From Symsagittifera roscoffensis (Eukaryota; Xenacoelomorpha; Acoela; Convolutidae): 64,000 nt of DNA. A model generated the notes under the pieces. The model had not been told where the DNA came from, did no database searches, and saw nothing but the letters and a program-made list of their open reading frames with translations. Location: positions 10,078,539 to 10,142,538 of the forward strand of contig NC_087070.1 in assembly GCF_963678635.1 (NCBI RefSeq), written 5' to 3'. This document shows, piece after piece, positions 19,541 to 29,099 of this stretch (its first letter is position 1; each line of letters opens with the position of its first letter). A program made the position numbers and the translations under genes.

Positions 19541-20377
19541 TTATCCCAAATCCATGACCTCCTCGACTCGTTTCCTTTTCGCTGAGTTAACAGCTTTCAC
19601 CGACATCTCCGAATCCACCTTCGTCTTTCCGACTCTCCTCGGTATCACTCTGCTGCCCAACTTCATTTTCATCGCATTGATTTTATCAATCACCAATTTT
19701 GATCGCATCGTCCCTCTCCTGGTTCTTGACAGATACACCACCTCTCCTTTATCGTCCTGCGGTGTCATCTTGATGGGAGAATTTGCTTCACTTTCATCAG
19801 TGGCCGAGTCGATCAACAACTCACTCAGTCTCCCTTCACACTCATCAAGCTTGTCAAGGACTTCCCTCATCAAGGGTTGGTTGAGACCTGTTTTCAGAAT
19901 GGACTGGGTCCCATAGCTCTGAACCACTGTCCAGACTTCTTCCATGAACGCCACTCTGTCCAATTTGCATGCCGTCCTATTCTCGTGTTCTCGGTGATGT
20001 ACTTCCCATTCTTCTTCGGGCAGCGTTCCCAAGAAAGGTACTCTGGCTGAGCCCTCTATTCTTCTCCTTCTAGGTGATTCCATGAGGATTCTTTGTTCGT
20101 TATTTCTTGAATTGCCAGGAGAGCTGCTCTCCGGCAAATTCCGTTTCATTTCCATAAAAGCTGACGGAGGCTCCAGTGTCGAGGTGCCTTCATCCGCTGG
20201 CTCAGTCGTCTCTAACGTATCTGCGTTGTTCTCAAGATCGCTGAAGATATTGAAATCCAGGCTGGATGCTCCTCCTGTCGATGCCCTGTCGTCTTCCCCA
20301 CCAGCTTGAATTGCATCTTGTTGCATGGGTTCTTCGGTTTGACGGCTTCCTCCCTGTCCGTCATCTCCTTCTGACAT
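19541..20377 (-). CDS. Accessory module, acidic protein with basic C-terminus (element B)
   Basis: A 278-codon frame. The first 100 residues are acidic and low in complexity. The core has 'ESPRRRRIEGSARVPFLGTL' and 'PEEEWE', then 'YGTQSILKTGLNQPLMREVL'. The C-terminus is strongly basic with 'SAKRKRVEE', like a nuclear localisation signal. C has the same layout at 43375-44290 ('ESPRRRKIEETVRVSFLSTL', 'YGTQSVMKVGVNQPIMREVL'). No family recognised. The basic tail suggests contact with nucleic acid or import into the nucleus (inference). Confidence 0.55.
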   Translation of the reverse strand: MSEGDDGQGGSRQTEEPMQQDAIQAGGEDDRASTGGASSLDFNIFSDLENNADTLETTEPADEGTSTLEPPSAFMEMKRNLPESSSPGNSRNNEQRILMESPRRRRIEGSARVPFLGTLPEEEWEVHHREHENRTACKLDRVAFMEEVWTVVQSYGTQSILKTGLNQPLMREVLDKLDECEGRLSELLIDSATDESEANSPIKMTPQDDKGEVVYLSRTRRGTMRSKLVIDKINAMKMKLGSRVIPRRVGKTKVDSEMSVKAVNSAKRKRVEEVMDLG

Positions 20378-21228
20378 ATCCTTCTTTGAGCTCGATTCAG
20401 GGATGCCTCTGGCAGCTTCTCGTAATCACCCCAGTCCTTCGTCACTTCTCTCACTTTATGATATGCTGCAGTGAGACGAGGCACTTTGGTTAATTCACCA
20501 TTCGTTTTATCATAGGGTCTCAGATTCCAAAGCTTCGGAAACACTTCGATCTGTCCTCTTTCTACTTCTCCCATGCGATCACGGAAGTGATCGTCAAAAT
20601 TGATGACTGTCATCTCTGGCTCCGATATTTTCGTAAATAGCAGATCCTCACTCATGAGCTCCCGCAATGTGTGCTGCTCACACCAGTTCAGTGTACTACC
20701 GTCCACTGCCGATATGAGGTTCAGGTGCAGCACCGACCTCCTATATGCCTCCACCTTAACGTCAGGGAACGCAAACGTGACTGCTGGTCCATAGATCACT
20801 GTCACAAATTCCGTGACTCCTCTGATCAGTGCAAAGGGATCGGTTCTCATAGCCAAGCTCAGATCGGTTAACAGGGGCATGCCTCCAACATGTCGTGTAA
20901 CATCTTCCTCTCTTTCAATAGTCTCGTCTTCTCCCGTTCCAAAGCGATTTTGTTGTAAGAGATATTGGATAAGAGTGTGTCTCAGGTCTCTTATCTTATT
21001 CCACGAGTCCGTGGATTTCTTCATGTCCAAGTTCCTCACTCTCTCTCTCTCATCTGCTCTGGACAACGTGTCAATTTCATTAGTCCTCCCAAGTTTCCGT
21101 GGGTAATCGCAATCAATGTCAGAAGTCCATCTAAACCGCAGGTTCTGGATTCCTTCGATGAGCAGCATCGCCGGTCCTTTCACGAAACTCTCTGCTCCAA
21201 ATGTCACGAACAAGGCTATTAGTTCCAC
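20212..21228 (-). CDS. Accessory module, unknown protein with 'VIYGPAVTFAFPDVKVEAYR' block (element B)
   Basis: A 338-codon stretch. The middle has 'VIYGPAVTFAFPDVKVEAYR' followed by 'LHLNLISAVDGSTLNWCEQ', repeated in C at 44843-45031 as 'VVHGPVISFVFPDVQVKAYR' and 'LYVNLVSVVDCSVLNWVEQ'. A later block, 'FDDHFRDRMGEVERGQIEVF', has its match in C as 'FNNHFKCRMGHEDFSHVQFN'. The alternation of strands suggests a beta-rich fold of the jelly-roll kind, but that is a guess. It follows the SGNH-bearing part closely. Confidence 0.5.
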   Translation of the reverse strand: MELIALFVTFGAESFVKGPAMLLIEGIQNLRFRWTSDIDCDYPRKLGRTNEIDTLSRADERERVRNLDMKKSTDSWNKIRDLRHTLIQYLLQQNRFGTGEDETIEREEDVTRHVGGMPLLTDLSLAMRTDPFALIRGVTEFVTVIYGPAVTFAFPDVKVEAYRRSVLHLNLISAVDGSTLNWCEQHTLRELMSEDLLFTKISEPEMTVINFDDHFRDRMGEVERGQIEVFPKLWNLRPYDKTNGELTKVPRLTAAYHKVREVTKDWGDYEKLPEASLNRAQRRICQKEMTDREEAVKPKNPCNKMQFKLVGKTTGHRQEEHPAWISISSAILRTTQIR

Positions 21229-21231
21229 TAT

Positions 21232-23769
21232 TTACACTTCCACCACTGCTTGGAGGAATTCTTTTATCAAGTAATGCGAGACTTTTGGGTAGACTTTTGC
21301 CAAGAAGGACGCGGTCCATCCGGCTCCCAACCCTTCCAGCATGCTGTCTGTCCATTCAAAACCCTCCTGTCCCTTCACTTCCTGGGTCCAGAAGGTTTCC
21401 AGAGTAACCTGACACATTCTGTTCACAAATTCAGCGGTCTTTTCTCCGGCATTTTCCGCCAGGTTCACCTCCTTCAACATGTAGGCATGTATCTTTGTGA
21501 TCATCACGGGGCCTTGCTCAAAAGCATCTGCACCCAATGCCGCTACTCTAGGATTCAGGTGTAGCCACTGGTTGGCTTCCGGCTTGGTTCTCAAAACCAT
21601 CGCCTCCAAATGAGCTCTCGTCTCTAGTGAATTTTTCCTTCTCGTGTTTTCACCTGTCACTTCCATTGCTCGGAACCATAAGTCGTTGGACATCGCCGCG
21701 ATCACTCGATGTTCGTCGTCTATTCCCGGTTTCAGTTTGAGCTGTCGACTGAAATTGGACAGTTCCAACCCCAGCACCTCGTCCAACACTAACATGTGTA
21801 GCGCATGGTCCTTGAATCCTCTCATCGCGTTTGAGATATCTGACCACACTGCAGGTAGTTCAGCCTTGAGTGGCCTCATGTTCTCCATCTCTATCATGCG
21901 ATTCGGGGCTGATATGATCACATCATATTTTCTTTCCAAAAGCAAGGTCACAATTGCATACACAACTTTCAGTCCATCCGGGAGATGTGCATACCCCGGA
22001 GACAACGCGAATACTATTCTCGGTGTCACTTTGGTGAACGACCCCTCCTTCGTCGCATCCACCACTTCACCCATCGACTCAAGGATATCTTTTATCGCTG
22101 GCCACACAGCGTTCTCTGCCGTTGTAGGATCTCTGAGTCTGCTCAGAACACCTCTACTGTGTAGATGGTCGTTGATGCCAGCGAACACGATCGTAATTGG
22201 GTTCATGTCCGTCTGCCTTTGTACCCCTATAGCCAGAGATATCGATTGCAGTAGGTCCAGGTCGACCGCTGCCAACATTATGACGTCCGGCCAAAACAGA
22301 GACTTGGAGGTGTACACGAACTCTGAATTCGCTAATATCATAATCCTGGCCTTCCTCATTTCTGCTTTGTCATAGGCGGCGAAGATGGTCTCATCTTTCT
22401 TTATCGCTTTCAATCCGCCGTATCTTTGGGCATCACCATCTTGATTCACTAGTTTTGGGTATATTCTCTCCTTCACATGACCAGGGGGTGAGCTTACTTG
22501 CCTGAACATCTTCACAAGTTGTCCGATCGGCGCCCTTGTCACTAGAAATCTTCCAGGTCTCTCTTCTCGATTCCCTTCATCATGATTCAATCTCACGTCT
22601 TGCAATGGTCTCGCGTTCACTGGTCCCCTTGTGTTGTTAGAGGGCAGTCCCTCTAGGTCAGCAAATCTCAAGGCCGTCGTGGAGCTGAAATTTATGCTTG
22701 CGGCTATCAACCAGTCTACGCCGGTTATTGAGTAAAATCTGCTGACGGATAGCGTCGCTCCATTCAGCATCCTCCTTGCATCTTCGATGAAGCTTACCCT
22801 CTGGAGATCCAACTTCATTAGCTCGTCTTTGTATACATGCCAGGGAGACGGTATGGGTCTTGACCACATCAACGAGCCTCTGCTCGGGCGTCTCTCCTCT
22901 CGACTGGTACTTGTCGTCTCCGATCTAGTGTCCGATCTAGACGTGCCGGCTGTCTCTTCAATTGGGTTGACAGGTCCTATTCTTCTCCTAGGATGGATGG
23001 TCCTACTCATCGGCGCTTCTCCCAATCGATCCTGTACGTCTGTCCTTTGACCTGGTTCGCTGGAGCTCTGTTGCCGGTAGTTCGTGACGGCCGGGACCGT
23101 ACCCAAGCGTGTTTCCAGGCTAGGAGGCACAAAGGTGGTAACCACCGCATCACTCGCTGTTCCTTCTTCCTTCAGCACTCCTGTGTCAAAGATTTCCGCT
23201 TCTAACTCGTCCAACCGCTCTTGTAAGACTCGATTCAACCAAGCTTGTCCTTCGATACTGTCGAAGTGGATGCCGTCCGTGGTCAGTCTGGCCTGATCCA
23301 TAGCTCTCAACTCATGTTCGATGTCCATGAGGATCATTCTTCCGGCGTTCCGACTTGCGAGGTTCCTCAAGATGTTATTCCACCTGACGACTCCCTCGTT
23401 GTGCCTTCTTCCTGCTGCTGTCAAGCTTCTCGTGTTCATTGGCACAGTGCAAACGGTCAGTACCGCGCAATTGAATTTCTGCCAGAGGGTAGTAAACAAA
23501 CACACCATCATTGACTCCCATAGTGCTTCCTGCTCATCTGAACCTCTGGAGATGTCATTCGTCCCAACCAGGATCATCACATTGGTGATCCTCCCAGGAT
23601 TCATCATTTCCACCATTCGATATAACTGGGCTATCGTCGCGCCTCCAAAGGCCATCACCGTGGTGACCCACGAGGTCCTCAAATTCGATAGTACTCTGAC
23701 CAAGCTCTCTCCCAGTATCAGATGAGATGTCCCCAGTGGTGGTTGTTGCAGGTTTACTGCCGGGCTCTA
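21232..23769 (-). CDS. Accessory module: SGNH hydrolase with a second SGNH-like region (element B)
   Basis: A frame of about 845 codons. Residues 1-160 form an SGNH hydrolase: block I region 'LVRVLSNLRTSW', block III 'ILVGTNDISRG', and block V 'TTDGIHFDS' with the catalytic Asp-His pair. A disordered Arg/Ser/Glu-rich hinge follows. The second half has 'ITIVFAGINDHLHSRG', 'RIVFALSPGYAHLPDGLKVV', 'YDVIISAPNR' and 'HALHMLVLDEVLGLELSNF', which look like another SGNH-type Rossmann-like core with a 'GIND' block. The enzyme would be an esterase, substrate unknown. Element A has the N-terminal half at 1-1599 joined to the coiled coil. This part is not seen in C or D. Confidence 0.7.
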
Positions 23770-23930
23770 AGTCGCTCGATTGAAGCAAGCTCTCGGATCT
23801 GTCTCCGGAACTCCCGTGAAATTATATTTCAATTGATTGTTCTTTTGTACGTCTATGATGCGAGACACTTTCTTCGCTGGCATCTTCTGTTTTCTTCTCT
23901 CTGGGGCCTTCGAGCTCCCCATGAGTGGTG

Positions 23931-24935
23931 TCACGTCACTTGTCCCTGTCTTATCACGGTCTGGGAGAGTCGTACTCTGCCCGTGTCGTCGATCGTTCCA
24001 TAGGGTGCAGTCACCCCGGAACCTGGCGCATTCTTGTTGGCGACCAGTCGTCCAGCTGTCTCTATCAGCTTCTTCACTGTCTGTTCCACGACGGGGTCAC
24101 CCAAGGTGTCACTAGGATCCGGGATCGTCACTCGATTTGTCTCTGTCGGGAGCCGTGCCTCTGTTGTTTGACTCATTTCTCGAGGCGTCAAGAGCTCCAT
24201 CGGGGACTGCCCACGAGGAATATTCCTTGCAGGTATCACTTTCTCCACGGCCGTTGTCAACGCCATCTGTTCCGATCGCACTTTGTAGTCCTGCCTCAAG
24301 CGCTCAATTTCTTGACCCTGCTTCTTGTTGCAGTCTTCAAACAACCTTCTCCACATGTCTCGATCTTCCTCCATCTTGAGCATGCTTTTGGTCATCTCGT
24401 CCAGCTCCTTCTTCGTACTTTCCAGCTCATCCTTCATCTCATCCAGATCTTGCATGATTTGGTTCGTCTGAACCTTCTGTCCTACTTTCGCCCTCTTTGG
24501 TGGCACAGCTGCTCTCAGTGGTGAACCAGACGAGGCAGCCTCGCTGTTCATCTCCTGATGCATTCTGGTCAGTCCAGGTTTGGGCTTGGAGGGCATAGGC
24601 ATCTCACCTGGTTGGTAAGTCCTAGAACTTCCCAATCCAGGCTCATTCGCCAAGTCACTCCCTGAGAGAGCCCCGTTTCTCCACCTCATCACTCTCATGT
24701 TCGGGCGGTCTAGTACTCGCCTCTCTCCATATGCTGCCATCAACAGGACTTCCGTGGGGCGGTGCCCACGGTTGTCATGCCCCAAGATGTTGATCAGGGC
24801 GGTCAGCAACATGACTACATCGGGGTCCTCCAGAGCGAAGTCTCGATCGATCAGCCGACGATAGATCGCATCCACCATCGGTCCCACATATGCCTCTGCC
24901 AGGTCCATCAATTCATCCAAGTTGAAGTTATCCAT
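23931..24935 (-). CDS. Accessory module, N-terminal helical and coiled-coil protein (element B)
   Basis: A 334-codon frame from ATG at 24935. The first 100 residues ('AIYRRLIDRDFALEDPDVVM', 'RPTEVLLMAAYGERR', 'GSDLANEPGLG') match A (1599 downward) and C (45411 downward: 'EIYQRLINCDFTREDPGLAM', 'RPTEVVLMLAFGE', 'GHDLAREPGLG'). A coiled coil runs at about residues 165-225 with heptads such as 'LDEMKDELESTKKELDEM'. The protein probably self-associates. In A the same kind of protein is joined directly to the SGNH domain, so I infer they work as one. Confidence 0.65.
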   Translation of the reverse strand: MDNFNLDELMDLAEAYVGPMVDAIYRRLIDRDFALEDPDVVMLLTALINILGHDNRGHRPTEVLLMAAYGERRVLDRPNMRVMRWRNGALSGSDLANEPGLGSSRTYQPGEMPMPSKPKPGLTRMHQEMNSEAASSGSPLRAAVPPKRAKVGQKVQTNQIMQDLDEMKDELESTKKELDEMTKSMLKMEEDRDMWRRLFEDCNKKQGQEIERLRQDYKVRSEQMALTTAVEKVIPARNIPRGQSPMELLTPREMSQTTEARLPTETNRVTIPDPSDTLGDPVVEQTVKKLIETAGRLVANKNAPGSGVTAPYGTIDDTGRVRLSQTVIRQGQVT

Positions 24936-25313
24936 TCTATTCTTTCAAGTTCGATTCGGTTTTGATTCAAAGATTTGACTCAAGTGAGTAATTAAACGAT
25001 CAATCAGGATCTAGAAAAGAGGTCACGAATATCACACTTGTCAGTTTCATCTTAACATATATCGCTAAAATGCTAAAATTTGCTTAAAAACAGTTCAGAT
25101 AAAAAGATATTTTATCTTAAAATTTACTAAAATCAATCGGTCTCTAAAATTTTGGAACTCGACCTAAGATTGGACAGTCCAAACTTTGGATCTATTCCTA
25201 AGATCGTCATTCAGTTGTTCATGGTCACTAACCCCTACTTACCCAAGAGCTTAATAACATAACACATAACATAACATAGCACATATATCACATATTTACA
25301 TACAACTTAGTCT
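24936..25313. other. AT-rich spacer between macrodomain part and accessory module, element B
   Basis: Contains no gene. It includes repeated 'acataacataacat' near 25256-25280 and several A/T runs. It occupies the same position as 1600-2122 in A and 45412-45921 in C. Confidence 0.5.
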
Positions 25314-25951
25314 TTAGCCTAACACCCTCTCGCCTGTCGGTCTGCCTATACTTAAGTAATATTTCTTTTGTAAATATACTTGTATATTAGTGTCAGAGAA
25401 TATCACGTGTACAAGCGCGTACAATTCCCGAGGATGCAGTCGTCCTCTGTTTGGATCGTACACTGGAAGCGAGAGCTCCTTCACATCCATTTCCACAAGG
25501 AAGTCCCTCAGCCTCGTCAAGGACAATACTTGGTTCTCTGGGTCCACGTGCTGCTTCTCCGTCGCCCTCGTCACCAAGAAGCATAGGTATTTTCCCGGTA
25601 TCTGTGACGCCGCCGGAGGTAAAGCTGCTACGCCCCCTATCCCTGGTCTTTGCTTCCAAAGGAATTCCACGTTTTGTATTCTCTCTTAAAATCTGCCGCT
25701 AACGCTGTCCTAAAACTCATGTCTGCTGTGATTGCTATCGCACATGTTCTATTTGTGAGTATGAAATCACTGTCTGTTAGTATTATGTTGCTTAAATATT
25801 CATTTGGTAAGTTAAAATATGACTCAACTACCCTCCCTATGTCAGGTTTCTTAGGTTCTTCGCCTGTTTCTGCTTCTAAGTCTCCTGTTTCTCTTGCTAC
25901 TCTTAATTTTTTTATTATCAAGTTTTCAGTGTGGGTAAGTCCTACCCCCAC
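25314..25951 (-). CDS. TARG1-like macrodomain part, element B
   Basis: Carries 'VGLTHTENLIIKKL', 'AIAITADMSFRTALAADFKR', 'GVAALPP', 'GKYLCFLVTR', 'VLSLTRLRDFLVEMDVKELS' and 'LPVYDPNRGRL', then 'LVHVIFSDTNIQVYLQKKYY'. This matches A residue for residue in layout, with many conservative changes, which argues for selection on the protein. The fold assignment follows the TARG1/OARD1 comparison given for A. The ligand-loop 'PVYDPNRG' is the same in A, B and C but unlike known TARG1 loops. Confidence 0.7.
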
Positions 25952-28900
25952 TCCCGGACAAAAATATCAATCGACGTCCCCGTCGATCGCATACCGGGTA
26001 TCAAGTCGAGATTAGAAGCTGGAATGAGTAGTCGTCCTTCCTGGGCAGCCCAGGAAGGATCATCTCGTTCGGTCTTGATGTATTTCATGCTTTCACGATC
26101 TACGTCTTGAATCGTGACGCTGGTCTCCTCAGGATCCGAGCTCGTTTCATTCAGCCACTCTAAGACACGCAGGTTCGTCAAGTCTTGTTCATATGACTGC
26201 TGTTGCTCGTCGTCGAATTCTACCTCGGGTTTCGACTAGTCGTCAACCCACTCATCGTCGTGATCATCGACTATGCCAATGTCTTGTGACACAGTTATTT
26301 CCTCCAGACCCACTACTTCCTCCACTATCTTCTTCAGATCTATCCTATCCACTACAAATTCGTCACCGTAAGGAATGTACTTTCTTCTTGGTCTTGTCCC
26401 GTCCTTCTGACGAGTCTGTATTGTGAACGGAAGATCCGGTTCCAAATTCTTGCGAACCTCTATCTGTTCGGGATCCTGCCAATCTTCCTCTGCGTAGGGT
26501 AAGGTTTCATCGTCCGTTTCGATCTCCTCGTTTGGATCCAGGTCCAGCGGTGTATCCGTTCCTTCCTCTACGACTTCGTTTCCATCGTTCTTCTCCCTGG
26601 TGCCTTTCTCGCTGACCTCACAGGCAGGATCCATCATTAGATAATCCCCTTCTTCCATATCTGCAGGTATATACCAGTCTTCTGTCGATGGATTGTGTGG
26701 CTTGATGTTCTCGTAGTGGGCGGCTCGGCCAGTACTCAGTCTATAAAAGCGTCCCTCCTGGTGCACATCTGTAATCATGAAGGGTCCCCTCCACTTTTTT
26801 AGGAGCTTTTTCGTCCCTTTCGGTGGTATAACGTTCTGAAATACCCATACGTAGTCCTCCACCGAGTAAGCCTTTGCACCAGCTGCTTTCTTGTCGAATC
26901 TTTTCCTCTGCCTTGCCTGTGCTTGCTGAGTATTTCGTCTACACAAATCGTTCAACTCCTGTTGGCGTCTGATCACATCCCTCACGTAGACCTGTGGGGA
27001 CGTTTTTTTTCCCTCATACTCTGGGTAGAAGAAGGTTAAGGGTAAAGACTTTTCGTGTCCAGTTAGCATCATGTGTGGACTGACTCCGGTGGTGGAGTGT
27101 TGCGTGCTGTTGTATACTCCCATCACCTGTGGAAGGTATCTGTCCCAATCGGTCATGTACCTGGAACAATATACTCTCAGCATCGACACTAACGTCCTAT
27201 TCTGTCTTTCCACTAAGCCATTCGTCTGAGGGTGGTATGTCGTGGAGTGAGCTTGAGCGACCTGTGAGCGTCTCATGAGCTCTTTCGTAAGCTCTCCTAC
27301 GAAAGCTGTTCCATTATCCGATTGAAACGTCATCGGACAGCCATGTCTCGCTATCCACGTATTGATCAGGTGGTCGCATGTCTCCTCCGCCGAGGCAGTT
27401 ATGCAGGGCACGGCCTCTGCATACTTCGTAAAATGATCTATCATGACCAACACCTGATTATAACGACTGTCTGTCATGCATATTTTCTGGTGATCTATCT
27501 GCACCACCTCATTGAATTCAGACGACTCGATCGATTGTAATGGAAATCGCAACTTCCTTGGATCCTTGACTTTTTGGCATGACAGACATGCTGTTACCCA
27601 CTTCTCTATTGCCTTTTTCATTCCAGGCCACTCAAAGCGCTTCAGGATCCTCTGATATACTTTGTCAATCCCCTGATGGCCCATCTGATCATGTGACCTG
27701 AATAATAGTTCTGTCTGATAGAGTTGCGGTAACACTATCGCGTTATACTTGTATAGGACTCTGTCTTCCTCTCTTCTTTTGCAAGCCACAATCCTGTCCT
27801 TGTTCAAATATAATCTCCCTTCCTTCTGCATAAAGTACTGTCTCAGGATGCGATAACTATCTTCCTCAAGGTCCCCTTTATCTGGAGAACCATTATCGAT
27901 CCACCTTTTCAGGTTGCTTGTCATGCGATCATTTCTCTGCGCCCTTAGAAGATCCGAGAGTCTGTATCTCGCCTTCAAGTACGTCTTCATGAACCTCATC
28001 TGACTATTCAGCTCATTAGGCTGGTGTGTGTCATCTTCCATCTTAACGCACCAAATCTTCGCCAACGGCTGTGTTTCTTGTTTAAACGGCTGAAGATCAG
28101 TCCTGACTACCTCTTTCTGCGGCAACAGACTTATCGAACGTTTCGATACCGCTATTGTCTCCAAGTCATCCGCTGCGTTGTCAAAGACTCTTTCGCTTGG
28201 TATAAGGTAGCGATCGCTGTCAGGATCCTGGTACACCTCTCTGTCCAGATCCCTTGCCCGAGTTTCCACTAGTAGTGTGTGGATCGCTAATTCGGACAGT
28301 TCTGATCCCGAGCTCGAGTTCCTGACTGAATAGGTGTCCATTCCTGAGTTCCGGGAATTGTCATCCGTTGAAGAGTTTGTGCTGGAGACTGCACGCTCCT
28401 CCAGATCATGTCTGTGCCTTCTTCGCATCCGTCTGAACTCCCCGGACAAAACCTTGTTCTCTAGGTCCTGTTTCTCATCAGGAATTTTTTCGTCTATCTC
28501 AGACTCCTCGGACAAATTTTCTTGTTCCGGGTGTTGATCTTGTGCTCGCTGGTTCTTCTCATTATTCGTCTCCCCGGACAAATAGTCTTGCAGCAGATTT
28601 TGTTCTAACTTTTCACCTTCCTTATCCTGGTCCACAAAGGTGACGGTTTTCTTTCGCTTGCCGCTCCCCTGTTCTTTCTGTCCGTAAGAAGTACTGGTTA
28701 AAATCTCGTGGGGTATTGAGGATACTAGTTGCTGAACTATTGTCCTAAAATCCCTCTCGTTCTCTGCGTGCTGTCGTCTGGACGGCATGATCTTCATCTT
28801 CTCCCTGACTGTTAGCGATGCCACTGCTGCTGTCCACTCGGGGTCATCTCTGGTCAGTTCTTTTTCTAACAATCCAACCAGCATCCGCATCACTTGCGGT

Positions 28901-29091
28901 GTGACCTGCACCGGTTTATCCAATAATGAGAGGCTGTTTATGTTCATGCGAGAGAGTTCTTGCTGGACCAGATTCGAGCGCAGCAACAGATCCAAGGGGA
29001 CCGGGTCCTCCTTGGATAGGATCTTTATCTCGGCTGCTTTCTCTACAGGTAACTCAGGATGCCCTGGAATTATATGTCCAGACTTATCCAA
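25942..29091 (-). CDS. pol: RNase H to integrase linker, integrase, GPY/F and acidic tail, element B
   Basis: The order is a long acidic linker (about 28100-29090) with 'LSGE' repeats, then integrase with its HHCC site ('HDQMGHQGIDKV' and 'CLSCQ', about 27570-27700), core motifs 'QIDHQ', 'SDNGTAF' and 'NGLVERQ' (about 27200-27510), and the GPY/F module 'WRGPFMITDVHQEGRFYRLS' (about 26740-26810). A second acidic linker leads to the macrodomain. Integrase joins element DNA ends to host DNA. Identity with A is high in the enzyme and low in the linkers. Confidence 0.93.
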
Positions 29092-29099
29092 CCATCTCG

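Noticed and set aside
16456-24935. The accessory module as a host multi-exon gene
   Set aside because: It recurs behind separate pol copies in the same order, lies inside B's LTRs and shows no clear intron pattern.
16456-24935. An envelope gene
   Set aside because: I see no signal peptide, furin-like site, fusion peptide or C-terminal membrane anchor in the module. An envelope role is not supported.
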